Assembly (NCBI RefSeq): GCF_000961795.1
Contig: NZ_LADU01000049.1
Location: forward strand, 1-64,000
Source: Hyphomonas sp. BRH_c22
GTDB taxonomy: Bacteria; Pseudomonadota; Alphaproteobacteria; Caulobacterales; Hyphomonadaceae
Length of the DNA: 64,000 bases
Reading direction: 5' to 3'
Below the pieces are notes generated by a model. The model was not told the DNA's origin. It worked only from the letters and a program-made list of their open reading frames with translations, and did no database searches. Each line of letters begins with the position of its first letter. Position 1 is the stretch's first letter. The translations under genes and the position numbers were made by a program. Positions 1-7,503 of the stretch are shown here, in pieces.

Positions 1-14
1 CCCCCCCCCCCCCC

Positions 15-59
15 CCCCCCCGGCAGGCAGCCTTCGTAGCCTGCCAGGGGGGCTTTTTT
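15..59 (+). terminator. Rho-independent terminator with poly-C arm
   Basis: The arms GGCAGGC (22-28) and GCCTGCC (39-45) form a hairpin. The C run before it can pair with GGGGGG at 47-52, skipping A46, giving about 13 base pairs. Six T follow at 54-59, so the terminator points in the plus direction and would end a gene lying left of the window. The C run begins at base 1 and is 21 long, so its true length cannot be judged. Confidence 0.7.
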
Positions 60-60
60 A

Positions 61-451
61 TTGGATGCCGGAGCGGAATCCACAGGACGTGGTTATCGTG
101 ATCGCCCGGACCACACTCGTTTAAGGCATGAAAGGGCCTGCGATCGTGTGCGGCGCGCAAGACATGAATGGACCCGGCAGGTCAACAGGCGATCCATTGC
201 CCGGCAGGTGGTCGATGACGTTCAAAGCCAGGCCTGCAAACTGGAGAATAAAGATTCGCCGATGCGTGTCCCTTTCTGGTGCCTGCATGGCGAAACTATA
301 TTGCCGTGCTTGTCCGCGTATTACTGATTTTTCTGGGCCCTGCGCGCTGAATGGGGTTGCCGCGCCGGCAGGCAAGATGTGAGGCGCTGCCTTGCTGGCC
401 GGCATGACGCTGTGCTGGCCGTTGGCGCGTTTGCTTTGCGCCAGCAAGCAC
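61..451. other. Intergenic stretch, no gene seen
   Basis: Open frames exist on both strands here, but none has a recognisable protein sequence or a good ribosome-binding site, and the longest runs antisense into the next gene. It lies between a plus-strand terminator and the 3' end of a minus-strand gene, so it is probably just the space between two 3' ends. Confidence 0.5.
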
Positions 452-1195
452 CTAGAATTCTCGCCCCAGGAAGATTTTAGCCATACGGTCGTCGGATCCA
501 TCTGTGATCCCGGTCCTGACGCCAGCTTGCAAGTAGATGCCGTTACGCCACGCCGCCTTGACAACAGGACCGACCTGATGAGCCTGGTTTTGGAATCCGA
601 AAAGGTCTTCAGTGTTGCCATATTCGCTGAACCATTCTGCACCCATGCGCCAATCTTGCGTGCCAAGGAGGGTGAGCGGAACCGTTCGCGTGACTTGAAA
701 GCGGCTTTGTAGCTCAGCGCCGTCAGTGCGTTGATTGTTCGTCTCGACTTGTGCGAGCATGTTGGCTCGCCATTCCCACTCGTCCGCAAACCGATCGGTC
801 ATTATGAAACGGACCGTCAGGTCATCGCTAGCGGCGCCATCTGCAAACGTGTATGCCAACCGGAGGCCACCATTGAAGCCCGCGCCATCACTCTTTTCAG
901 CAGCCCATTGGAACCAGTTTTCGAGCGTGAAACCGGAATAGTCCCATGTGTCGCCATCATCTCGCCGGAACGATGCGATCGCCCGTACCTGGTACCAGTC
1001 CGTAGGCGCCCGTTCATAATGGATACGGCTGCGCGCTGAGCCTTTATCGTCCACACCAATACGCCATTCGGCGGCCTGTTCGCCCGGATTGATGTTCGCA
1101 GAACCGACATTGCCGGTCAGGGATTGTGCGTTTGCCATGCCTGCCAATGCGGTAGTCGCGCAAATGGAAAACAGGCGTTTCGATGCCAGTGACAT
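452..1195 (-). CDS. Putative outer-membrane beta-barrel protein, unknown function
   Basis: A 247-residue protein. The first 23 residues look like a Sec signal peptide (basic start, hydrophobic core, cleavage after ANA). The rest is rich in alternating Trp, Tyr, Phe and charged residues with no long hydrophobic helix, and the last residue is Phe (LGREF), the usual end of a barrel inserted by the BAM complex. The ATG at 1195 is preceded by GAGG at a good distance. It lies downstream of the carbonic anhydrase lipoprotein on the same strand, separated by a strong palindrome, so it may or may not share its transcript. I do not recognise the family; a porin-like role in solute entry would fit but is only inference. 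Confidence 0.6.
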   Translation of the reverse strand: MSLASKRLFSICATTALAGMANAQSLTGNVGSANINPGEQAAEWRIGVDDKGSARSRIHYERAPTDWYQVRAIASFRRDDGDTWDYSGFTLENWFQWAAEKSDGAGFNGGLRLAYTFADGAASDDLTVRFIMTDRFADEWEWRANMLAQVETNNQRTDGAELQSRFQVTRTVPLTLLGTQDWRMGAEWFSEYGNTEDLFGFQNQAHQVGPVVKAAWRNGIYLQAGVRTGITDGSDDRMAKIFLGREF

Positions 1196-1291
1196 TTTTT
1201 AAACCTCAATGATTTCAGATAGCGAATCCACTGCCAGGGCCAGACGAATCGGGGGGCCGTCTTGCGGTCTGGCGACATGACGCAAGCAATA

Positions 1292-1325
1292 GCGTGCCGA
1301 CAGGTCGATCGACCTGTCGGCACGC
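1292..1325. repeat. Perfect 34-bp palindrome between two genes
   Basis: Bases 1292-1308 (GCGTGCCGACAGGTCGA) are followed directly by their exact reverse complement at 1309-1325. As RNA this is a stem of 15 pairs with a 4-base loop. It sits between the stop of the carbonic anhydrase gene (1343) and the start of the barrel gene (1195). No T run follows on either strand, so it is not a classical terminator; it could be an RNA-stabilising hairpin, a Rho-assisted stop or a protein-binding site. Confidence 0.8.
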
Positions 1326-1342
1326 AACGATGGCACAGGCGG

Positions 1343-2227
1343 CTATTCGATCTGAGATAGCAGTTCCGGTGCCGTCACGAGTTCGCGCACACCGTGGGAC
1401 GTCGTCTCTTTGAAGACATTGCCCTTGGCAGCCCACTGATTGAGGGAGTTGATGTCGACTCGTGCACACATGGGGCGGACACTCCATGTCACCTGCAGCG
1501 GCGAGCATGTAGACTGATCGAAGGCGGGGCCTGTCGTCGATCCCCTGAACACGACCGGTGTTCCGGTTCCGACTGGCAGCGCCTTTGGCTGGTGGCGGCC
1601 GTTGATGACCGTATTGTCGTATACATAGTCATTGAAATTGATCGCCGAAGTGTCGTTCACCACGAGGAAAGCCTGGGCTTCTACACGCAATGTCGGGTTT
1701 TCGCATGAATCGCTCAGACATGATCCGAGGCCTTCTCCGGGGGTGACATCACAGGACGAGTAGACCCAGTGGACTTCAATCGTATCGCCCGGCTTTACAC
1801 CTTTGAAGGCTCCTTGACCGCCAGCTGGATCAACGAGCTCGGCCTCGGTCAGCTCAGCCGTTTCGTTGCACTGGTAGCCACCTGAGGATCTGTCACCCGC
1901 AAGAACGCTGAAACCCGGTGCCTTGTGTTCAGCATTGGTGTGAGAGTGAATATTGCAGAGGTTGAGCGTTTCGGGCCCAGGCGCAATATCAAACTTGATC
2001 GGGTTGAGTCCGTACACGCTTGCGATGTCCCGGGGCGTTTGCGGCCCTGATGCAAGGCACAGGCCAGGCTCTGACGGCGTCCCACTGGACGCGGTGGCCG
2101 CCACCTCCGCTGCCGCCGAGGTTGCTTGAGCAGCCTGCGGGGCTGGCGTGGTGCATCCAGAAACTGCGAGCGCAAAAAAACTCGCAGCCCCGGCTAGGCC
2201 CATAGAACGAGATGTCTGGAGAAACAT
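1343..2227 (-). CDS. Delta-class carbonic anhydrase, lipoprotein
   Basis: A 294-residue protein that would catalyse CO2 + H2O to bicarbonate at the cell envelope. The start at 2227 is chosen over an upstream in-frame ATG (2293) because a lipoprotein signal follows at once, ending in the lipobox VSGC, and AGGG lies before it. Next comes a Thr/Ala/Pro-rich linker. The core has CNIHSHTNAEHKAPGF, whose His residues are candidate zinc ligands, then VHWVYSSCDV, and a C-terminal segment CSPLQVTWSVRPMCARVD; I recognise these as the delta class first known from diatoms. Several Cys suggest disulfides, in keeping with a periplasmic location. It follows the sbtA-sbtB genes on the same strand, about 180 bases downstream, with a possible promoter of its own. 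The family call rests on recall of motifs, not on an alignment. Confidence 0.75.
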   Translation of the reverse strand: MFLQTSRSMGLAGAASFFALAVSGCTTPAPQAAQATSAAAEVAATASSGTPSEPGLCLASGPQTPRDIASVYGLNPIKFDIAPGPETLNLCNIHSHTNAEHKAPGFSVLAGDRSSGGYQCNETAELTEAELVDPAGGQGAFKGVKPGDTIEVHWVYSSCDVTPGEGLGSCLSDSCENPTLRVEAQAFLVVNDTSAINFNDYVYDNTVINGRHQPKALPVGTGTPVVFRGSTTGPAFDQSTCSPLQVTWSVRPMCARVDINSLNQWAAKGNVFKETTSHGVRELVTAPELLSQIE

Positions 2228-2304
2228 AGAAAATACCCTTGAAGAACAGCCAAGCCGTTCGTTGTCGATCCTCAGGAAATGGTTCCAGCGCAATCATCGT
2301 TCAA

Positions 2305-2328
2305 ATCGTATGATTTGATCATTACGAT
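2305..2328 (-). promoter_or_regulatory. Inverted repeat upstream of carbonic anhydrase, possible operator
   Basis: The arms ATCGTA (2305-2310) and TACGAT (2323-2328) enclose an inner pair TGAT/ATCA around TTG, giving an almost perfect 24-base dyad in AT-rich DNA. It lies about 80 bases upstream of the carbonic anhydrase start and downstream of sbtB, where a separate promoter would be expected. No regulator gene is adjacent, so the binding protein is unknown. Confidence 0.4.
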
Positions 2329-2406
2329 ACAATTTTCCTATATCGCAACGACGCTTGTCCGCACGAAATCCAATCTGCGCCAGCCGTCCGTGTGCGCCAG
2401 TCCAGA

Positions 2407-2715
2407 CTAAAAGCGATCGGGTCGCAGGACGTGGACCGGGGACGTGTTCAGGATGCCGATATGCTGGTCCAGCAAGGCATGCATTTCCAGCAGAACATTC
2501 GCGATTGGCGCTTCATCACTGATGGAAATGATCACGACCATATCCTGGCTTGCAGACAGGTCCCTGTCGCGCTGCCAGTGGTTTGCTCGCCCAAACCCGG
2601 AGAGTGCGGGTAGTACGGTATAGCCCGGCACGCCTGCTGTTTCGAGAATGCGGCAGGCCCGCCTCATCGCCATGCGCTCAATGATGAGTTCCAACCGGAT
2701 CTTCTCATGCATCAT
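2407..2715 (-). CDS. PII-like signalling protein, SbtB type
   Basis: A 102-residue protein of PII-like length and pattern: an N-terminal beta-alpha unit (LELIIERMAMRRACRILETA), a T-loop region from GYTVLPALSGFGR, and a later strand DMVVIISI. SbtB proteins bind adenine nucleotides and control the bicarbonate transporter SbtA. The ATG at 2715 lies 7 bases after the sbtA stop codon, with GAGGATGAC as ribosome-binding site, so the two are translationally close. The cyanobacterial redox-sensitive CGPEGC tail is absent; the protein ends in VHVLRPDRF. Function is inferred from position next to sbtA as much as from sequence. Confidence 0.75.
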   Translation of the reverse strand: MMHEKIRLELIIERMAMRRACRILETAGVPGYTVLPALSGFGRANHWQRDRDLSASQDMVVIISISDEAPIANVLLEMHALLDQHIGILNTSPVHVLRPDRF

Positions 2716-2722
2716 GTCATCC

Positions 2723-3700
2723 TCAGCCTTGAATAAGTTTCGCGATAAACAGGTAAAGCGGGATACCTACCGCCAGATTGAATGGGAAGGTTACGCCAAG
2801 AGACAGCGTAAGATAGATTGACGGCTTGGCCTTCGGCAGTGCAAGGCGCATTGCCGCTGGAACGGCGATGTAGGAAGCGGATGCTGCCAGCACCATCAAT
2901 AGTGCCATATCAGCCGTCGGCATTCGGAGGACCCAGGCAATCCCACTCGCGATGGCCGCAGAGATGAGCGGCATGTAGAGGCCGAATACGAGCGCGCTGA
3001 AGTCCAGCTGTCGCCAGCCCTGGCGCAATCCTCTGCCCGCTGACAAGCCCATGTCCAGAAGGAAAAGGCAGAGAACGCCCTGGAACGGATCGACGAAGAA
3101 GGGCGCGATCCGCTCCATCCCGGATTCTCCACTTATCCATCCTATGGCGAGCGCACCAACGAGGACAACGACAGAGGCATTGAGCAGGACTTCCCGATAG
3201 AGTTCGCCGGATTCCGAACCTGCGACTGACGGTGGTTTTTGTTGCCCGCACTGCGCGAGCAGGAGGGCTGTCATTATCGCTGGCGCCTCCATCAGTGCCG
3301 CAACAGCCACCATGTATCCGGAAGTCTGGAGGCCTGCCGCATAGATGACTTGCGTTGCGGCGACGAATGTCACGATGGAGATCGATCCATAGTGAGCAGC
3401 TGTTGCCGCAGCATCGATTCGGTCGAGCTTGCTGGTCAGGCGCAGGGCCGTAAAAGCAAGCAGAGGCAGGACGAATGAAAGCAGGATGCCGGCAGCGAAA
3501 ACCGACCAGACATGTAGCGATATCTCGCTGCGGGCCATCTCGACGCCACCTTTGAGACCAATGGCCATCATCAGGTAGACAGAAAGCCCTTTGGCAAAAG
3601 CTTCGGGGATCGTCATCTGTGACTTGAGCAGCGCCGCTGACAGCCCCAGCGCAAAGAACAGGACCATGGGAGACAACAGGGTGGAAAGTAAAAGGTCCAT
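2723..3700 (-). CDS. sbtA: Sodium-dependent bicarbonate transporter, SbtA family
   Basis: A 325-residue, highly hydrophobic protein with about ten membrane segments arranged as two similar halves, the size of the SbtA (DUF897) family. Characteristic stretches are KGLSVYLMMAIGLKGGVEMA early on, and AAHYGSISIVTFVAATQV around residue 100. SbtA brings bicarbonate into the cytoplasm with Na+. A ribosome-binding GGAG lies some 14 bases before the ATG at 3700. It is the first gene of a minus-strand group with sbtB and the carbonic anhydrase. No Rubisco or carboxysome gene is in view, so the bicarbonate may serve anaplerotic carboxylases or pH balance. Confidence 0.85.
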   Translation of the reverse strand: MDLLLSTLLSPMVLFFALGLSAALLKSQMTIPEAFAKGLSVYLMMAIGLKGGVEMARSEISLHVWSVFAAGILLSFVLPLLAFTALRLTSKLDRIDAAATAAHYGSISIVTFVAATQVIYAAGLQTSGYMVAVAALMEAPAIMTALLLAQCGQQKPPSVAGSESGELYREVLLNASVVVLVGALAIGWISGESGMERIAPFFVDPFQGVLCLFLLDMGLSAGRGLRQGWRQLDFSALVFGLYMPLISAAIASGIAWVLRMPTADMALLMVLAASASYIAVPAAMRLALPKAKPSIYLTLSLGVTFPFNLAVGIPLYLFIAKLIQG

Positions 3701-3741
3701 AAGTCGAAAAAGGCTCCAGCATTATTCCGTTCAAGGAAAGG

Positions 3742-3766
3742 CCTCACTCGGAAAGGCCGAGTGAGG
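3742..3766. repeat. Perfect 10-bp hairpin in the sbtA leader
   Basis: CCTCACTCGG (3742-3751) and CCGAGTGAGG (3757-3766) form a perfect stem with a 5-base loop, about 40 bases upstream of sbtA. T-rich DNA follows on the plus strand (to about 3792), so it would work as a plus-strand terminator, though no plus-strand gene precedes it. For sbtA it would lie in the 5' leader or promoter. Confidence 0.55.
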
Positions 3767-5120
3767 TTTATCGATTTTGTCCTGTTTTTTTATTCGGAGA
3801 AGGGCTTCCTTTGGGATGCACATCCCGCCGGATCCGGCATGGCAGGCAAGGCGGGCGATGCAGATGTGCCGCGATGGGCCTTTCATCAGAACGAAGGGTG
3901 CAGACCTGTCGTACAATCCCGATTTGAAGAAGCCGGGGTGGAACTCGTTTTCCCTGTCCACGCCAGAGTGCAAGGCGCGGACCGGCGTTCAATCCTTTGG
4001 GGTCTGAACGCCTGACTGGTTCGATTATGCGCGCTAGCCCCAAGCGCCCTCAGGATGCCAAATACTTAAATTCTCATCGAGAGCTCCTGAGTGCGCCATG
4101 ACATTCTTCAGTCGTCACCCAAACGCCCGATTTGCTAAAAAAGGCCCAAGGCGATCTGCGCGGTTGCGAGCCACAAGGCCCGACCGGTATTGCCGCTCCG
4201 ATCGCGATCGCTTGGGGTAAAGATCGATTTGTGACGAAAACAAAGTCGGAAACCACATTCAGATGTAGCCGTTCGGGTCTGCCGACTTGTCTCGACATCA
4301 TGAATTGGTCTCCTGCCCAGCTCTTGCAGTCGTTACGATAACCCAAACCGGAATTAAAAAAATTAGAAAAAATAATGCAAAGCGATAGCCGTTTGCTATG
4401 GAAGTTAGCTCTCTCCTTTATGGATCCGCCGTCATACGAGGTGCGGTTCAGCCTGCGGCTGGGTTCGATCCCGCAGGCAATTGGCTTCAGGCCAGGCCGA
4501 CCTGGCTCAGGTGTCAGCCTCTGGCCATAATTTTTGGTGATGGTCGCGAGATAATTGTTCGATTTGAATGATGGCTGCCCGACGCCCATCTCGTCTGCAT
4601 GGAAAAAGAGGACGTCTAGATGTCACGATCCGGTCGGCTGGAAGAGACGCACCGCGCCTTGCATGCCTGGATAGCCGGGTTCCGGGTGCCCTGTCTCGTT
4701 TCAAAGCACTCGTCCCGACCGACAGCGGCTTCAGGCCAGTGCGAGCTTGTTGCCCCTTTGCGCCAGGAGGCAATCATCCTGCTACACTCGCATTGCAGCA
4801 TCAGCCAAGAGCAGGGTTGCCAAGGATCTCTTGTCTTTCGAAACCGGGAGACCGGTTCAGATTAGGCCGTAAGCGCCGGTCAAAAGGGTCTGTGCAAGAC
4901 AGGACCGGGTCCCGTTCGATATATGCCCCCAGGGCCAAAGGCCCGTGCGACAAGATTCCGGGTAGGTGTAACGCGTTGCACGAAGCATTTTATCGTATCG
5001 GAAATAGTGCATTCCGATGACGTGCCGAACGGACCGCATAGCCATGTTCGTCACGGGTGCATGCCTTCCCGGCGATGATGATGTCCTGGCAATGCAATGG
5101 CCGGGAAAATATGCTGGGGG
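3767..5120. other. 1.35-kb region without a convincing gene
   Basis: Several open frames of 60-170 codons occur on both strands, but their translations are Arg/Pro/Ser-rich, overlap one another and match no family I know. An AT-rich patch sits at 4349-4380, and an inverted repeat ATCGGAA/TTCCGAT at 4997-5018. This is long for a noncoding gap in such a compact sequence. It may hold a decayed gene, a small RNA, or promoters for sbtA. Confidence 0.5.
4997..5018. promoter_or_regulatory. Inverted repeat, possible operator
   Basis: The 7-base arms ATCGGAA (4997-5003) and TTCCGAT (5012-5018) are separated by 8 bases in locally AT-rich DNA. It lies about 100 bases beyond the 3' end of the L,D-transpeptidase gene, so it is not obviously placed to regulate it. 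No adjacent regulator. Confidence 0.2.
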
Positions 5121-6521
5121 TTAAGGTTGTAACGGAGCGCGCAAAGCCTTCATGACGGCGCCGTCCCGGTCATAGACATCATTCAGGTACTGAACACCGT
5201 CGCAGGAATCCCCGGCCACTGTGAAATAGACGATATGGACTGGAACGGGGGCCAGCAGGTCCGCACGCATCTCGGATCCTGACGCGATAGCCGCATCAAC
5301 TTGCTCGCGGTTCCATCCCGGTGTGTCTTCAAGCAGCCATTCCGCCAGGCCCACGGGATCGCCCACACGGATGCAGCCCGATGAAAAAGTTCTCTGTTCG
5401 GCGTCATAAAGACCCTTGTCCGGCGTATCGTGCAGGTAAACATTGTACGGATTGGGAAACATGATCTTGACCTGTCCAAGGGCATTTAGCGGGCCCGGTG
5501 CCTGCCGGATCCGGTAGGGGAAGGTTACTGCGTTCAGACTGGGCCAGTCCACCCCGGACGGATCGACCACTTGTCCCGAGGTGTCGAGAATCTGGTAGCC
5601 TAGGCGTTTCACCAAGCCGGGGTCTTTCTTGAACTGTGGCAGCTTGTCATTGCGAGCGATGCTGGTCGGCACCTCCCACCAGGGATTGAAGACGATGAAT
5701 TCGATGCTGTCCGAGAAGACCGGCGTTTCCCGCGTCAGCTTGCCAAAAATCGCGGTATGAACCTCCTGCACAATATCCTGTTGCCTCGCCTCGACCTGGA
5801 AACTGGCAATGTTTGCCATGATGTAACGCTGGCCGAGGTCGCGAGGCAGCCAGCGCCAACGCTCGAGGTTCACCATGGTTGTGTTGACCGAGGCGGCGTG
5901 CGCGTCCCATTCTGCCGGATCGCTTGCCATTGCCATCGCACTGCGTTCGCGCGTCAGCTCCGCCCGCAGCGCAATGTAGGCCGGGTGCTGTGGTGCGAGA
6001 TTTTCAAGGACGCCAGCCAGGGTGGCTGGTCCGCCTTGTACCGAGAGCCGCTCGAACATGGCCATTTGCTCAAAGCCTGCGTGGCGACGGGGAAGCAAGG
6101 TTTCAGGATCGACCCGGCCGCGCATCAAATGCGTCGCCGCCAGCGTCCAGGCCTGCTTTAGAATGGCTTGCCGTGCGACAGGGTCATCCGTCAGGCTCAA
6201 GATACGGGAAAGGTGATAGTCCTCCGGATCCAGCCCATGCCCGGCCAGGCCTGAAATGGCATCAACAAACGGATCCACGATCGGCTGTGTGATCGTACTA
6301 TCTTTGCCGGCCGGCTGTGTTGGCCCCAATACTTCCTCGACTGGCTCTGTAAGCGTGGCGCGCTCGCTGGGGACGGGCGGTTCAATCGACTGGCCGGGGT
6401 GCACGCAGCTGGCTGTCAGGATGAGGAGGCTCGCTGGCAGCGGCCATGAAAGCAGTTTTGCCAGCCGGACATGGCGATTCTCCGGCCGAGATCGTGCGGA
6501 CGTCACTCTTTTCATTTTCAT
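5121..6521 (-). CDS. L,D-transpeptidase, YcbB/LdtD-like lipoprotein
   Basis: A 466-residue enzyme predicted to make 3-3 peptidoglycan cross-links in the periplasm. The N terminus has a basic stretch, a hydrophobic segment and the lipobox TASC (near residue 39), so it is probably lipid-anchored. The catalytic domain shows the YkuD/YcbB signature: HDTPDKGLY followed by RTFSSGCIRVGDP, with the nucleophile Cys near residue 383. Between the signal and catalytic domain lies a helical scaffold and the conserved FNPWWEVPTSIARND segment. At 466 residues it is shorter than E. coli LdtD (about 615). Two close ATG codons (6521 and 6515) are possible starts. It stands 88 bases downstream of the PRPP-synthase homologue and is probably a separate unit. 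Confidence 0.85.
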   Translation of the reverse strand: MKMKRVTSARSRPENRHVRLAKLLSWPLPASLLILTASCVHPGQSIEPPVPSERATLTEPVEEVLGPTQPAGKDSTITQPIVDPFVDAISGLAGHGLDPEDYHLSRILSLTDDPVARQAILKQAWTLAATHLMRGRVDPETLLPRRHAGFEQMAMFERLSVQGGPATLAGVLENLAPQHPAYIALRAELTRERSAMAMASDPAEWDAHAASVNTTMVNLERWRWLPRDLGQRYIMANIASFQVEARQQDIVQEVHTAIFGKLTRETPVFSDSIEFIVFNPWWEVPTSIARNDKLPQFKKDPGLVKRLGYQILDTSGQVVDPSGVDWPSLNAVTFPYRIRQAPGPLNALGQVKIMFPNPYNVYLHDTPDKGLYDAEQRTFSSGCIRVGDPVGLAEWLLEDTPGWNREQVDAAIASGSEMRADLLAPVPVHIVYFTVAGDSCDGVQYLNDVYDRDGAVMKALRAPLQP

Positions 6522-6609
6522 GTCTCAAGTCTGCCATTCGAGACTGTCCTGTACCAGTGCGGCGCTGCAGACTCGTGAGCGCAGGGGATGCGGTACGTGC
6601 CCGAACCCG

Positions 6610-7503
6610 TCATCGGGCTGAAATGAGGCCCGACGCTGCAGCGGCGAGGATGGCGCTGACATCGATAGCATTGCTTGAGTGTGCAATCGTATTCGTCGTG
6701 ACGATGCGGGCGGCCCCCGCCTGGTGCAGGGCATTGTCGGCATCGTCTGAATAGATTGCGTGAATGGCGCAGCAGATCGGAGCAGGCAGGCCTTGCTCAA
6801 GCACGGCGCGCGTAGCGGCGATGAAGGTCATGCCAGTGGAGATCATGTCATCAAGGACAACAGGCGTGTGATTGCGCCAGCGGCCAAGATCCGGAGACGT
6901 GATCTCGACCTTGCGGTCGCCATGGCGTGATTTGTTCATGACGACATGATCCACGCCTGCCAGCCTGGCGATCCGGGACACCCATTGCCGGCTTTCCGCA
7001 TCGGGGCCGATGAGGACGGGTCGTTGGATTTCGCGCCGTATCCAGTCAGCAATTGCTGGCGCAGCATGTGCTGCCTCGGCCGGCACATCATATATGTCGG
7101 ACAATGCCTTCCAGCGATGGAGGTGCGGATCGAGCGTGACGAGCCAGTCGACAACGCCTGAGATGATTTTTGCGAAATGGATAGAGGATATTGCCTCGCC
7201 CGGACGGAACATCCGGTCCTGGCGCATATAGGGCAGATAGGGAGCAATCAGCCCGACCGATTTTGCCTGGAGGGCGCGGGCCGTTTGGGCCGCGAAGATC
7301 AGGGCGGGCAGTTTTTCATCGGGCCGCGCCAACCCCGCCAGTAGGATGACATCCCGGCCCGCGGGCGAGGTGTCGAACCTGAAATACGTTTCACCGTCAG
7401 GAAACCGGCGCAGCTCCGTATCGGCGATCTCGGCATCAAGCGCACGCGCCAGCGCTTCGTGCATGTGGGCTGTGTCCTGAAGGGGCACGAGAAGTGGTTT
7501 CAT
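6610..7503 (-). CDS. Ribose-phosphate pyrophosphokinase homologue (PRPP synthase-like)
   Basis: A 297-residue protein of the Prs/phosphoribosyltransferase fold, which forms PRPP from ribose 5-phosphate and ATP. The ATG at 7503 is chosen because it overlaps the preceding stop codon as ATGA and the homologous sequence begins there; a longer frame upstream only reads antisense-like residues. Recognisable parts are PYLPYMRQDRMFRPGE, LDPHLHRW and the PRPP loop VVLDDMISTGMTF. The loop differs from the usual DDMIDTGGT by Ser for Asp and Met for Gly, so it belongs to a divergent Prs branch rather than the housekeeping enzyme. It is the third gene of an operon with the phosphorylase and the RNA nuclease, suggesting that ribose phosphate released from nucleotides is recycled. 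Confidence 0.8.
   Translation of the reverse strand: MKPLLVPLQDTAHMHEALARALDAEIADTELRRFPDGETYFRFDTSPAGRDVILLAGLARPDEKLPALIFAAQTARALQAKSVGLIAPYLPYMRQDRMFRPGEAISSIHFAKIISGVVDWLVTLDPHLHRWKALSDIYDVPAEAAHAAPAIADWIRREIQRPVLIGPDAESRQWVSRIARLAGVDHVVMNKSRHGDRKVEITSPDLGRWRNHTPVVLDDMISTGMTFIAATRAVLEQGLPAPICCAIHAIYSDDADNALHQAGAARIVTTNTIAHSSNAIDVSAILAAAASGLISAR

Noticed and set aside
4449-4478. tRNA-like GGGTTCGATCCC flanked by GCCTGCGG/CCGCAGGC
   Set aside because: The stem and loop lengths do not fit a tRNA T-arm, and no acceptor stem or anticodon arm could be found around it. It is a plain hairpin.
4074-4589. A 171-codon open frame on the minus strand
   Set aside because: The translation has no recognisable family, lacks a good ribosome-binding site and is Ser/Arg/Pro-rich like random GC-rich sequence.
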